From Rhizopus arrhizus (taxonomy: Eukaryota; Mucoromycota; Mucoromycetes; Mucorales; Rhizopodaceae), in assembly GCA_024220505.1 (NCBI GenBank), contig JAKZZE010000011.1, positions 1,426,001 to 1,490,000 of the forward strand: a stretch of DNA of 64,000 bases, read 5' to 3'. Within the stretch, counting starts at the first letter, position 1. The number at the start of each line of letters is the position of its first letter. The position numbers and the translations under genes were made by a program. This document shows, piece by piece, positions 1 to 12,611 of this stretch. Below the pieces are notes generated by a model. The model saw nothing but the letters and a program-made list of their open reading frames with translations, did no database searches and had not been told where the DNA came from.

Positions 1-3000
1 CATCAGCCCCAAAGTGTCCAAGTAGATGTGCCTTTAATAATAAGTTATGACGTTCCTCTTCTGGTGGTGTCATGTAGTCTACTAATTGTACAGCTCTTTG
101 TTTTATGTTTGTACTGTTGTCTGTAGTACGTTTGCTCTGTGACTTTGTATTTTTATTTTTTATGGAAAGTTGCTGAGGATTATTATCTCCCCCCAGTCTT
201 TTTTCCGTATCGTCTGAAAAAAGACGAGAAAGTGAATCCGGCAACACATTTTCAATTCCTGGACGATGGATTACTTTGAATGTATAGTTGAAAATAGTTT
301 CGAACCAATTCAGCATCATGGGATTAGGAATGTTTTGTGTGCCAAGATAGACCAAACTTTTATGATCAGTGTACAGCGTAAAATGAGATCCATACAACCA
401 CTTGTGAAATCTTTCAAAAAGATAACAGATGGCTAGCAGCTCTCGTTTAGTTGTCGAGTAGTTCATTTCTGACTTCGACAGTGCTCTTGCTGCGAATCCA
501 ATATAGCGAGTTTTATCGTCAATAATTTGATAAAGTACACCGCCAATTCCTGTGTTGCTAGCATCTGTAGCTAGCTGTAATTCATGACGCATGTCAGGTA
601 TAGACAGAACAGGAGCATTAGATAAGGCTGTCTGTATATTTCGAAAAGCCTGTAGGTATTTGTCAGTCCAAATGTGTTCCAATGAACCTTCGTTACGTAG
701 TTTATCTAACGGTGCGGTCATGGTAGAGAAATTTGGGAGATGACTTCGAAAATAATTAGCGAGGCCTAGAAAGCGTTGTATATCTTTTCCAGTTTTTGGT
801 ATTGGCCATGCTAAAGCATTTGCAACCTTTCTGCTATCCAATGAGAGACTATTGTGACTAATAGTGAAGCCTAGGATGTTTACAGAAGTTTGCATAAAGT
901 GACATTTATCAACGTTAAGAATAAATTTAGCTGATGTAAGTCGTTCGATGACAGTAGTTACGCATTTGATATGTTCCTCAATATCGGGTCCAGTACCGAT
1001 AGTTAAATCATCAATGAAACATGTAACGTATGGCAAGTCATGTAAGAGGGTAGTTAGCACACGTTGGAAGTGATTTGGTATAGGGGTCAAACCGAATGGT
1101 GCTCTACAGAATTGATATTGTTGACCGTTAAATGTAAAAGCTGTGAGGGCTCTATGCTCTTCAGCTAGAGGTAACCGATGAAAAGCTTGTTTGAGGTCAA
1201 GTACTGTGAATAGTGTCGCAGCGCTCATTTTTTGATGCAACTCAGCTATCAATGGTAATTGAAAGCGGTCGGTACGATCTTTAATGAGTATTGCATTGAT
1301 ATGTCTGGGGTCTATACACACCCGTACATCGTCACTATAATTACCATTAGCATCTTTCTTACGTACAGTCAACAAAGGAGAGTTAAATGCAGTATTAGGA
1401 GGAGCTATTTCAATTACACCATCTGCTAACCATTTATCAACCTGTTCTTGTACTTTAGGCTGGATTGACAGCGCAATAGGATACTGCCGTCTATAAGTGG
1501 TTTTACCTGGTTCAGTTTCCAAGCGAACTATCGCTTCAGGTAGGGGACATGCAGATGTACTAGGGATTTTAGCATTGGCGCTCAAATATGGCTGTAATGC
1601 GTTCATAAGTTGTTCACGCTGTTGGTGAGTACCAGCGGGTGACTTATTAGGTTTGATAGGTGAAGGGTCTATTGGATCAGGTATTGTAGAGATATTAGGA
1701 CTATCCCACGTAACAGCTAAACCTGTCAAGTTAATGTTTAACTTAGGCATAAGATCTGTACCAATACAAATAGGTATATCCTTATCAAACTTAAAAATTT
1801 CAAATTGATGCAAGACATTGATTCCGTTATAAAATACTTTTATTTGATCTGTAATAGCAGTTCTAGGTACCAAGGTATTCAAACTAGCTAATTGTAATTT
1901 TCCTGAAACAGGAAAAGTTCTAACGTTTATAATTTTTGCTAGGTCAGGAGAGATCGTAGAAGTATTACACCCAGTATCAACCAAAGCCCAAGTACGGACA
2001 TTTTCTATAGTGATGGGTACAAAAAAGGAATCAGTACGTTTGTTATTAAAACTGTGAAGTTTTGTATTAAACGGTTGCAACTTACATAATGATGAGTAGT
2101 AGTGGATGTCCTTGACGGCTTCATCGTCAAGATCCTGTTCTTCATCGTGGCTTTGTTGGTTGGCAGGGTTATATTTAGAAGCCTTTGTACCCATTGGTTC
2201 ATCTTCACTGCCAGTCAACTGAAGTGAGCGGAATGCCCTGGTTATGGTAGGTGCAGTAGAGGAGGAGGAAGAGGCAGAACCAGCAGAAAGAGGTTGATTC
2301 CTTTTAGGGCAAACATTTAAATGCTCCCTAGTAAAAGGAGCGTTGCATTTAAAGCAACGCTTACTAGATGTCTCTTTGTTCATACTGCTAGCAATTCCGA
2401 GTTCCTGAGCCTTTTTACAACGATCTGTTGTGTGGTTGCACTTTCCATGGATGATACAAGTCTTTCCATCCGTACGGTGGTTTCTTTTATGAATACCACT
2501 GGGAGGGTTCAACCCGTTGACTTGAGAGGGTTGGTTATGGAATTTTTTGGTTGACATATTGGGCAAGGTCTGTTGTTTTGTATGGAACTTTCTTGCGATA
2601 CTAGAAAGGAGGTTTATGTCATTCTTTGCCTCCTGATCAAGACTGACGATGGCCATGTTGACATGATTTTGGAGACTACTAGTGAGGGAGTTCACAAACA
2701 AAATAGCCAAAAAATCATCAGCTACGGGAGTGGCTTCACGCTTGAGTTTCAAAAAGCGGTCAGTGTATTTTTCCACAGATTCATCAGGTTGCATGCTGAT
2801 GGTTAACAGCTCTCTTGAGGCGTGGGCTTGAGCCTCAGTGGATTCGATGCCATATTTCAAGGTTAATTGCTCCTTGAAAATGGTCCAAGATAAATTCTTC
2901 TTTACCCGCAATTCATCATACCAAGAACGCTGAGTATGGGTAAGGGAGAAAGGGATGAGGCGCTGCCAATGCACCTGTACATCCAAGCGGTACGCAAAGA

Positions 3001-3459
3001 GGATATCCTCAAAACGTCGGATACAGTCAGCAATGTCTTTAAAGACGGGGCAAGTCCAACAAGGAGGCCAAGATGGTAGATTTGGTCGTATATTCGCGGG
3101 AAAGGTTAGCCAGTTGCTTTCCTGTAAGCTCTTGACCTGTGATAGCCGCAGCAATTTGTTCTACCTGTTTCGTCAAAGTCTGGACGGTAGCCGTCAAATT
3201 ACGACTACCCGAAACCTGAGAAGGTGGTGCTGCGCCACTGTTCTTGACACCAGCAAACGGAGAGGCCATGGCCCTGGGTTCAACTTCTTCCATCTCTATG
3301 TCTTCTATAATAGAGTTTGGGGATCCAGTAAGAGGAAGTTCGATCCCATTAACCATGGAGGGCTTTTCAAGTCTAGGACCAATGAAAGCAGGGTCACTTT
3401 CAGAAAGAAGGGTTTCTTCGTTGTAAGCCAAAAGATTAGAGTTGATAGACATGTTTGAG
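1..3459 (-). CDS. Ty3/gypsy Gag-Pol polyprotein (gypsy-1), partial, one frameshift
   Basis: Reading the minus strand from about 3175 to the left edge gives one open frame with no stop. In order it shows a retrotransposon Gag region, two zinc-binding motifs (CIIHGKCNHTTDRC near 2440 and CFKCNAPFTREHLNVC near 2350), an aspartic protease (ALVDTGCNTS near 1960), reverse transcriptase with the catalytic FIDD box near 1010, RNase H (ATDAS near 560, YTDH near 365) and the start of the integrase H2C2 domain (HLLGHFGAD) at the window edge. Gag and Pol are therefore fused in one frame. The probable Gag start (MSINSNLL, 3459) lies in another frame that stops at 3039; a +1 shift near 3040-3060 is needed to join them. 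I take this as a one-base insertion in this copy, since it falls inside Gag and not at a Gag/Pol junction. The rest of the integrase and the 3' LTR lie outside the window. Confidence 0.93.
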
Positions 3460-3503
3460 AATAGCGTAGTAATAATAGAGTAAAGAGAATTCGTCAAAAA
3501 AAA

Positions 3504-4031
3504 TGATTTATCCAAGAATAGAAAGGAACAAGAGAGGACGAGACTCGATAAAGAGATTGCTTTATTTAATAAGAAAATGATACTCTATTTATACTTTTCA
3601 TACACGGATAATATTTCATGTCATGGATTAATAATTAATGAGTATGATATAACTGATGACAAATAGATAATGGTTACGTGTTCTTCCATTGTTATCTTTG
3701 TCATCATAAGCATTTATCCATAGAATACTCGTATATGATTGACTGCGATTGACTGTGATTTAGTTCCTGGATTTAATATAATTTAACCGTGCAATTACGC
3801 AGCATCTTATCCTTAATGAAGATTATCCGAATTAACCTGTAGCCTATCTATTGGATATATTTTACATGTAGCTTATTAATACTGTTTTCATATCGAGTTA
3901 TGAATGATGGATACATCAGTTATGACCGAATAATAGAGAAAAGACTGTAATAAATCTTTGTAAAGCATTCACTACTCTGATTTCTTATAAATTGAATATG
4001 AATCATGTTTAAAGTATGTTGGGATACGACA
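3504..4031 (-). repeat. 5' LTR of gypsy-1
   Basis: On the minus strand it begins TGTCGTATCC and ends AAATCA, and contains a TATA-like GTATAAATAG followed by AATAAAG, the same promoter and poly(A) layout as the solo LTRs in this window. The outer edge coincides with the break in the Tc1 copy. The inner edge was placed by analogy with the end of the solo LTR at 21957-22380 and could be off by a few bases. No TGG-type primer site follows, so priming is unknown. Confidence 0.6.
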
Positions 4032-4991
4032 CAGCCTTAAAACATAACAGAGCAGCCAGCATGCTTCATTGTTTGATCACCGTGAAAAAATCGCTCAGGT
4101 TGCTCGACTTGCTTTCAATATTAGTGTATACTATCTGCATCCTTAATGTTCATATTTGTTTCATTGCTAAAAATAGCAGACTTCTAGCCCTCTATTGTAT
4201 ACAATGGCTTGTCGTGATACCACATTCATCGCTTTTTCCGGCTAATACAGCTGATGAAATTCTTCGATTCCTTACTTCCAGACTCAAAATCTAGCTTCCT
4301 ACAGTGCCTTCAGACTGACAATTTGCTAATACTGTATCTTAAGGTCCTCAAAATGTGCTGAGCATCGGAAACTGTGTGTAATGGACCTTGTCCAAGCTTT
4401 AGGTTGGTGATTGAGCTAGCAACTTTTCAGACTAAAAGCGGGAGACCTTCATGATCACAAGACATTAAGTTTCTTTCTTCCCTCTTTCTCCTGTTGATTG
4501 TCCATTTAGAGATTCTTGTTATTCTAGAAATATCTGTTGTCGTACGAACTAAGTGTATTCGAGATCTCAGAGTTTCGTTTTTACAGTTGCTTATTTTCTT
4601 AAACATATAAGGCTAGTACTTTGTTATAGTGAATAGGGTAGAAACAAAAGGGGAATTCAATGGGAAATACAAAATAACTACGGTTTTATATATTTTTTAA
4701 GAGCTACTAAAATTCACTAATATGCGGTGAAATCTGAAAGCAAACGGGAGAGATATGGGGAAAATTGAAAGAAGGCTAGACAAGCACTACATTTTTGGCG
4801 AAAATTGAAATATGCAAAAAATCACTAAAAATGACCTTATGCCTGGGGGATATCCGGTACAGTTCCGGTTTACATAACATAATGTATATTTTGGACTGTC
4901 TTTCAGATGGTATATGCCACAAAAGTCGCAGACATATGGCGGAGATACAATGTTGATTTTAATTTTTGTGCACCAGTTTTGTCCGCTACTG
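4032..4991 (-). mobile_element. Dead Tc1/mariner copy, truncated by gypsy-1
   Basis: Reverse-orientation relative of the element at 18577-20206. Its right end reads GTTTTGTCCGCTACTG followed by TA, the terminal repeat of that family plus the usual TA duplication. The matching part runs to about 4032, where the gypsy-1 LTR begins. No functional transposase frame remains; the 92-codon open stretch at 4016-4294 is an antisense remnant with a close relative at 19275-19508. It splits LINE-A at a TA. Confidence 0.8.
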
Positions 4992-5623
4992 TAGTGGTAG
5001 AAGTATACAATCAAGCATTCAGCTCACAAAAATTTCCTACCTCCTGGCAAGAATTGAGGGTAAGATTACTAGCAAAAAAAAGGTGACTTAACCAGTTTGA
5101 AAAATTGGCGACCTATTTCTCTGATCAATTGCGATGCCAAAATCTACACACGGATCATCAATTCTCGCATGAGACAAGTGATCCCTTCTATCATCAATCG
5201 TTGCCAAACGGGTTTTATGCCAAACCGTTTTATTGCAGAAAATGGGCTGGTCCTTAATATAGTTATGGAGCATGCTCGACGGTGTAATCGAAATGACATT
5301 GCACTTCTCTTGGATCAGGAGAAAGCATATGACCGAGTACATCCTTCTTATTTACGAGCTGTCATGCTGAAATTCGGCTTTCCTTTGGTCTTGGTAAACT
5401 CTATTATTGGGCTCTTCTTTGGTAATAGGGTCCGGATCAACATTAATGGTCACTTTACAAATGAAATTAACCAATATCGTGGACTTCATCAAGGTGATCC
5501 GTTATCACCACTGCTGTTCAACCTTGCCTTAGAACCATTACTACGGCATATCATTCAATATAACTCCTTTCTTGGTTTCTCTTTTGCTCCACTGTCTTCA
5601 AATATATCTCCGCCGCCAGCTCT

Positions 5624-5713
5624 TGTTGAGTTAGATATTATGTCTGCACTTAAAATTAATAAAGTTGCCTTTTATTCTACTAAAGAGTTGTAACACATAC
5701 TTTCCACTTTACA
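5624..5713 (+). repeat. Left LTR of gypsy-2 (90 bp)
   Basis: Begins TGTTGAGTTAG and ends CCACTTTACA. Contains AATAAAG. Directly followed by TGGTGAGGCTACC, a plausible tRNA-complementary primer binding site at 5714. Ninety base pairs is very short for a gypsy LTR. Confidence 0.93.
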
Positions 5714-5730
5714 TGGTGAGGCTACCAGCT
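5714..5730 (+). promoter_or_regulatory. Probable primer binding site of gypsy-2
   Basis: TGGTGAGGCTACC immediately follows the LTR; TGG is the complement of a tRNA CCA end. The priming tRNA was not identified. Confidence 0.5.
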
Positions 5731-5919
5731 CAATAAATCAGTATTAAGAGGTCAAATCATTTTCAATTTTCATCTGCTCGTAAACGTACGCGCAGCGATC
5801 ATTTTTATCGGCGGCGACGTCTATCAACTAGCTCATTCAACAGTTATAAGTCTTTTTATTCTACACCTGAATCATTTATCAGTACCGATTCTTATCACAC
5901 AGTACCAGAATCATTCAAT

Positions 5920-8900
5920 ATGTCAGGCAATAGTAACAACTTCAATTCAGATGTATACAATGCATCAATCAACAATTCAACACTTTCAGACTTCAGCCAA
6001 TATCTGATGCATGAAAGAGCAAAATCAGTTCCTGTAGCTAAATATGATACAAACATGAGTATGCGTATTTGGTTGGCAAATTTTGAAATGCAAGCAAAAG
6101 TTCAAGGAATCACAGATTTGAATCTTTGTGGTCTTCACATTGCACACTATATGCCTATCTTAATCCAACAATGGCTTCCAACATTAGCACCGTCAATTCT
6201 CGCTTCATGGGAATTGATCAAAGAGGCTTTGATCGCTCGTTTCGGTGTGTCTGCCGAGGTAGACAATCAGCGTTTGCTCAAAGATCTAAAACGTTGCAAG
6301 AAGGGAGCGCAGGAGTCCATTCGTCTTCATGCTACAAAATGGGAGCATTTACTCAGCCTTATATCTGAGGAGTATACAGAAGACACTAAAATCAATCTTT
6401 TTATACAACCCTTGGACAAACCTGAAACAAGGCTAACTGTTTAGGAAAGGGGAGTTTTAGGTAAAAGATAGTATAACAACAAAGATAAAGAAATACTGTT
6501 AGAACTTGGTATCTCTTTATTAAGTTCAGATAACTATGACTAAGATTTAAAAAATAAATTCTACATGCAAAAAGTAAGAGTATTTATAGACATGATACAG
6601 ATAAAGAACTAGGACAGATTTATAATCAACTTCACAGAATAGATGATTACTATTTCTAATTATTAGTTTAGCCTGTTCCTAGCTTGTATTGTCAATTATG
6701 CTATTGGGATGGTTTCAGATAACTCTGGATAAAGGATTATTTAAGGAGGCGGTACGGATGAATATAAAGACCTTTAGTTCCGTGATTGGATATCATTGCT
6801 AACAATAATATCTCAGTCAGGATAAATGTTTTCATGACTAATGATGATCCGGTAAGTAATCGTCATTCCCTATTCAAGATGCTCATATTATTAATAAACT
6901 ATATTACAACCATGTCATCTTATTTGACTATGTGAAATTAATATGAATAAAGCTTAATATAAAAATCTAATCAAAGTATTCTATTGATCTGTGTTGGGAA
7001 TAATGTTATAAATGATTCCAAGTTATGTCAATATATTATTCAGGATCATATCTGATTCCTTTTACTAAAATAAAGTGATTATAATCTTATGTATCCTTAA
7101 CACTAACTCTCATTGCTATTCAAGTTGCGCTAAAGCTAGATACGGTTGCTAAAGTCATTCAACAAGCAATTGATTTAGAAGTTAAAGCAAGATTAACCGA
7201 ACAACCAGAGACTTTGGATAATACTCATATGGATGTAGATGCTTTTCAGAGGGCACACTCACATCATCAGTACTCTCATCAAAAGAAAACCAATGGAAAT
7301 CCAAGAAATAAATCATACGAACAAGTTCCCAGGTCATCTAATAATTATGTGCAACTTAGAGCATATGATAAGTTTGGTAATCCCATTTGTGATATATGTC
7401 ATGACAAGCATCGTACTGTTGATTGCAACCAATACAGATCGAACAAGTCTAGTAGTAACAAACCCATGTATAACAAGAACAAGAAATACAATCAACAACA
7501 TCAACACAACAACAGACAGCAAGAACCTCGTAATTTCAATTATGTGGGAATTGCAGAAGGGTCAGCGACACAACAGCCGGTACAAAGTTCCGTAAAAGTC
7601 AATCCAGCATCAGTAGATATTGCCCATTTAGCACAAGTTACTAAGCTGTCGTCATTACCTCGCACAAATTTAACGATCAGTAGTCAAGAATTTGTTGCGC
7701 TTTGGGATACTGGAGCTGAAATAACGTGTATAAGGAAAGACATTGCTCAGCAGATTAAGGTGCCAATCGATACGGACACTAGAATTCCATATCGTGATGT
7801 CAACGGTAATATTAAATATACTATTGGTGTTGCTTCCTGGTCTTTTGGTGGTGTGCAATTGCAAGCACATGTGATTGATGGACTATCTCACGCAATCATC
7901 ATTGGCTGGGATACCATTACTGCTTTAGACGGAAATGTTGATTCAAAAACTAAGACTATCAACCTCAACATCAAGAACAAACAAATAAGTATTCCTACTC
8001 TTCAGGATTTTAAATCTGCCAACGGGATATCGGCCACAGTAGAACAAACAGAAAAGATTACTAACATCATTTTAAATGAATTTCAGGATGTAATTGCTGT
8101 GGATACGAACAAGCCAAATGTTACACACCTCATTGAGTTCGAAATTGACACTGGTGATCACTCTCCTATATGTACCAAACCAAGATCATTTCACCCAGAT
8201 CTGGAACGTAGAATTCAACAACGTCTGGATGAAATGTGCCACAATGGACTTATGGAAAAAATCGATTTTTCACAGTGGAGCTCGAATGTCAGACCTGTCA
8301 ATAAACCTGATGGATCAATTCGTGTCTGTGGAAATTACGTAGCACTGAACAAAATCACCACATCAATCCAATATCCATTTATAAATATGCATGAAGCTTT
8401 GCAAAGTATGGGAAGTGCAAAAATTTTTACAAAGATTGATTTGGCGTCCGGATATTATCAGATTCCAATCAAGTCAACAGATAGAGAGAAAACAGCACTT
8501 GTCACCAAATCTGGCTTTTACGTTTTCAACGTCATGAGCATGGGATTGAAGAACGCACCTATGGTTTTTCAACATTTGATGGACAAAACTCTTGGTGTAT
8601 ATCGATTTGTATTCTGTATTGCATATTTAGACGACTTGATTATTTATTCACCTGATGTGGATACACATATCCAACATATAAAACTAGTTTTGGAAAGGCT
8701 ACGCTTTGCAAATTTATCTATCAACTTATCCAAATGTCAATGGGTCTTACCCACGGTTGAATATTTAGGTTTTCTCATTACTGCTGATGGTATACAAGGA
8801 AATCCAGAAAAAGTCAAACCTATCATTGAATATCCAGTTCCGGAATCACTCAAAGATTTAGAATAGTTTTTGGGTATGACAGGTGTTTACCAAAGATTCA

Positions 8901-10675
8901 TTGGTCAATATCAACTCAAGGCAGAGCCATTACGAAGATTAAAGAAGAAGGATGCTGAATTCAAGTGGACAGCTAAACAACAAGAAGCATTCGAAATTAT
9001 CAAAAAGGATCTTTGTTTGTTGCCTACTCTGAAACAGCCAAATTTTGCAATGACATTTGAAATCTACTCTGATGCAGCTACCAAGGCAGGTATAGCTGTA
9101 ATTTTATGCCAAAGATATAATGATACTCCATATCCTCTTGCGTTTGCATCAAGATCGTTAACAAGCAATGAAAAGAACTATTCGGTGCAAGAACTAGAAT
9201 GTTTAGCAGTGGTATTTGGTATTAAAAAATTTCGTCAATTCTTGGAGTGCGGATTCTTCTTGGTATACACTGATCATTCAAGTTTACAATGGGTACTCAA
9301 CACAAAAGAAGATAAGCAAGCCAGAATCTGGCGTTGGTGTATGTTTCTACAAGCATTTGATTTCCAAGTTACATACGTGCCAGATCATACTAATAAAGCG
9401 GCTGATGCTTTATCAAGACATCCCTTACCACCAGGATTACAAATAATGGAAACGTACAATTGGGTCAATAATCAAAGTCAAGACAGGGATTTACAAGAAA
9501 TCAAACAATAAATTGCTAATCATCCAACATTCATTATCAAAGACAATATTCTGTACAAGATTTTGGTTGATAAATACAATCTCAAGAAAAACAACGCCTA
9601 TGTTGTTGTTCCAGTTACAGTAATTCCAAATATTCTCAAGCAATTCCATGATTCCAAATTTGCAGGTCATTTTAATGCTAAGAAAACCAAGTCAAAAATA
9701 CTGCAGCATCGGTTGTGGTGGAGGAATATGGAAGAAGATGTCAAGAAGTATTGCCAAAAATGTAGTCAATGTCAAGCAACAAAAGGATCAAAATCAAAAC
9801 AATATCAATTTAGATCTACTCATGGTTCTTATCCGTTTCAGATAGTTGCGATTGATTTTTGGGGCCCACTACCTACTGTGCAAGTTGTCAAGGCTTACAA
9901 ATACATTTTGGTTGTGCTGGATACATATACAAAATTTGTTGAATTATTTCCGGTAGTGTCAACTAGCAGTGAAGAAGTAGCGGAAGTATTTTACAACAAA
10001 TTCGTTCTCAAGCATGGGGTACCAGAAGAAGTATTACAAGACAATGGTCCTCCATTCTCAAGTCTTTATCATTCACAGCTCACAAAACTTATTGGTTCAG
10101 AAAACATGTTCACACCAGCATATCATCCTCAATCAAATGGTATGGTGGAGATATTCATGGCCACCCTGAGAAGAATGATCATCACATATACTGAACAAAA
10201 TATCATCAGTCATGAATGGCATAGAAATATCAGACTTATACAATTTGTATACAACAATGCTACACATTCAACAACACACTTTACACCATTCTACCTGGTA
10301 CATGGAAGACACCCAAGAACCCCTTTGATCACAGCAAACGAAGGCGAGATTTATGATCACTACAAGTCTCCACCTCAAGGATTTGCCATAGTGTTACAGA
10401 AGAAATTGAATTGTGCGTTTGATGCAGTGGATCAGTTTCTTATCAATAACAATCAAGTTGAAAAAGCAAATACCTTCAAAACTGGTCAAAAGGCTCTATT
10501 GTTCAATCAAGCTTTGTCTACCAAGAACAAACCAAGAAAACTCATGTTCGACTGGATAGGTCCATTTATCATTACCAAGATCAATTCTAAGACAACAGTT
10601 AATTTGCAAAATGAAATATCTTCCAAGTTGGTTATCAATGTTCACATCTCAAGAATCAAGATCTTCAAAGATTAA
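5920..10675 (+). pseudogene. Gag-Pol of gypsy-2, split by a solo LTR and with two in-frame stops
   Basis: Starts at the ATG at 5920; the frame is open upstream to about 5735 without another ATG. Gag occupies 5920-6437 and 7108 onward. Removing the LTR and one CTAAC copy restores a frame of 1362 codons. Domains in order: Gag, a CCHC knuckle (CDICHDKHRTVDC near 7390), protease (LWDTGAEI near 7700), reverse transcriptase (IDLASGYYQIP, catalytic YLDD near 8625), RNase H (IYSDAATKAG, YTDHSSLQWVL), integrase HHCC finger (H, H, then CQKCSQC near 9755) and DDE core (AIDFWGP, LQDNGPPF, then the E of SNGMVEIF). Stops at 8864 (TAG) and 9509 (TAA) both sit where glutamine is expected, consistent with C-to-T change. 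All catalytic residues I can place are kept, so the damage looks recent. Confidence 0.92.
6438..7102 (-). repeat. Solo LTR inserted in gypsy-2 gag (TSD CTAAC)
   Basis: 665 bp from TGTTTAGGAA to ATCCTTAACA, flanked by CTAAC at 6433-6437 and 7103-7107. Excision with one duplication rejoins gag in frame. On the minus strand it has TATAAATAC followed by AATAAAGAG, so it is probably a minus-oriented LTR. No internal retroelement genes, hence a solo LTR. Confidence 0.93.
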
Positions 10676-10779
10676 TTCTTTATAACTAGCCACAAGCTTT
10701 TTCCCACTGGGTTTTAATGCGTGCAAAAAACTTTATATATTATTATACTTTATTATGATACTCATTCTCAATTGTGGGA

Positions 10780-10869
10780 TGTTGAGTTAAATATTATGTC
10801 TGCACTTAAAGTTAATAAAGTTGCCTTTTATTCTACTAAAGAGTTGTAACACATACTTTCCACTTTACA
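10780..10869 (+). repeat. Right LTR of gypsy-2 (90 bp)
   Basis: Matches the left LTR at 88 of 90 positions by eye (differences at LTR positions 11 and 32). Preceded by the purine stretch GTGGGA and followed by the CTCT target duplication. Confidence 0.93.
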
Positions 10870-12611
10870 CTCTGAAGGTACTGGCGTACGCCGATGATGT
10901 ATGTGTTTTTCTTTCCTCTCCCGAAGATTTTGTACGGGTGCAATATCATCTCCACATATACGGTCAAGTATCCGATGCTAAAGTTAATCTATCGAAGACC
11001 GAAGCAATTTTTTTGAATGGCTATGCTTCTCCATCCTGGCAACAAATGCTCTTACAACATCAGATTGTCAAATGGCATGATCACACTAAATCACAGCCAC
11101 TTCGTTACCTTGGGTTTCCTGTTATTCAGTCTCTAGCTCAACGTAGATACGTGGAAAATTAGCTGTTACAAAATGTGAAAACTCAATGTGGAATATATTC
11201 CCAACGACAACCATCTATTCGAGGACACGTGATTTTAGTTAACACACTGATATTGTCTAAATTATGGTACTGCTTGCGTGTTGTGTCATTACCCAAACAT
11301 TTCTTTAAGCAAATCCGTTCTATAATTTATCGGTTTATCATGAAAGGGATTAAACCTGGATTTCAATACGCTCTGCTGTGTCAACCTATCATCAAAGGAG
11401 GTCTTGGTTTGCTGAATCCTCTGATTCAGTATCGATGTTTACAATTTCGCTGGTTACAACAATTGTTTCAAGATGACGATTCCGTCTCTTGCAGTCAAGT
11501 ATATACGAAAGATTTTGTTCAACGGTTTCACTCCATGGGAACTACTTCTTTGCTGTCTTTCTTCTTCCCATCATTGCGGACAGCTGCTAACATCCACCTT
11601 GGTTCGTTTCTGCCTGCCATGTTTGAGACTATGGACTCCTTTCTCAAAAAGAGCCCCCCCCCTGATGTTCGATGCAATCCGTCCAATCTTTTGAAGCTAC
11701 CCTTGTTAGCCTTGTTCTCGGATATCCCCTCAGATCACTGGTTACTTAGTCATAGTCGCTCGAAATTACAAGCTAATCAATTCTTTACCTACGACCAATC
11801 ACTTCATAGAGTTCGTCCCCTGCTAAGACCAGACTCTCCAACGTACCCTAGACTATCTGGTCGTCTGGTGCGGGACTTACAAAATCGAACTGTCACTCTC
11901 AATAAAATGATATGGAATTTAATCCTGAACAACTATCCTGATCCAGGCTCTGCTGATGATTTCCCTTTTGTTTCGTGGTTGACTCGATCTGTCGATTGGA
12001 TATCTTTTCATCCTCAAGATTACCGACAGACCCAGTCAGACATATTACTCACCTACTCACTTTCTACTTTACCTCCTCTCAAGTGGAAACAGTTTTGGTC
12101 TTTGAAGATCCTTCCTGAAGCTAGAGCAATTTGGTTCCGTTTTATATACAACAAGCTTCATTATAACGCATCTATATCTCGGTTTGATTCTACTGTCCCT
12201 ACTACTTGTAGCCTATGCCATGATCCACTGGAAGACATTAACCACCTGTTGATTCATTGTCCATTGAAATGGTCCGCATGACATGGAGTCCTATCTCGTT
12301 TTGCACTTTATCTCGAGTTTCATCCCGAAGATGTTGAAAGCATTTTAAGGAACTTAAGTCGTTTCGACTTTGTAGATAATACACGATTACTGAGGATCTG
12401 CTCACACGCTTTACTATACATCTGGCGAGCACACTGGCGTTATATTTTCGATGGAACTCCATTTTTACCACAGCAAATTGTTTCAACCACTTTTGAAAAA
12501 CTTCGACATCATAGTTTACATTAAAAGCATACCACTCAACATGACGTGTGACTTTCATTATTTTTATTAAATAAAATAATAATACAAAAAAAAATAAGTA
12601 GGTTTGATATA

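Larger units (their letters stand above)
1..4031 (-). mobile_element. Ty3/gypsy retrotransposon gypsy-1 (5' part)
   Basis: Minus-strand element made of a 5' LTR (3504-4031), a short leader and the Gag-Pol frame running off the left edge. It interrupts a Tc1/mariner copy: the Tc1 sequence that is continuous in the related copy at 18577-20206 stops at 4032, exactly at the inferred LTR edge. The other LTR and the matching target duplication are off the window, so a complete insertion cannot be shown. Confidence 0.85.
5624..10869 (+). mobile_element. Ty3/gypsy retrotransposon gypsy-2, complete with 90-bp LTRs
   Basis: LTRs at 5624-5713 and 10780-10869, flanked by the 4-bp duplication CTCT (5620-5623 and 10870-10873). 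The LTRs differ at two of 90 positions, both transitions, suggesting a fairly young insertion. A TGG-beginning primer site follows the left LTR and a short purine tract (GTGGGA) precedes the right one. It lies inside LINE-A and carries a solo LTR in its gag. Confidence 0.93.
4994..12524 (+). pseudogene. LINE-A ORF2: reverse transcriptase and C-terminal zinc finger, split and mutated
   Basis: Block one (from 4994; main frame from 5097) shows RT motifs NWRPISLINCD, DQEKAYDRV and GLHQGDPLSPLLFNLALEP. Block two resumes at 10874 with the catalytic LAYADDVCVF box, thumb region, a C-terminal CCHC finger (CSLCHDPLEDINHLLIHC near 12215) and a stop at 12522-12524. Removing gypsy-2 with one CTCT copy restores frame exactly (527 + 1651 nt). 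Damage beyond the insertion: an A homopolymer of eight instead of the expected seven near 5075-5082 shifts frame, and stops occur at 11160 (TAG) and 12279 (TGA). Neighbours show it was hit at least twice, by Tc1 on the left and by gypsy-2. Not functional as it stands. Confidence 0.88.
4992..12598 (+). mobile_element. LINE-A non-LTR retrotransposon (5' end off-window, split by gypsy-2)
   Basis: The coding remainder of a LINE ORF2 is found in two blocks, 4994-5623 and 10874-12524, separated by gypsy-2. The A-rich end at about 12568-12598 looks like the 3' tail. The 5' part, with any ORF1 and endonuclease, must lie left of the Tc1 and gypsy-1 insertions, outside the window. Confidence 0.85.

Noticed and set aside
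3039..3060. Programmed +1 frameshift in gypsy-1
   Set aside because: The shift falls within Gag, while Gag and Pol are already fused in one frame, so a one-base mutation is the simpler reading.
2321..3458. Several plus-strand open frames of 77-167 codons
   Set aside because: They lie opposite the continuous minus-strand Gag-Pol frame of gypsy-1 and show no family motifs.
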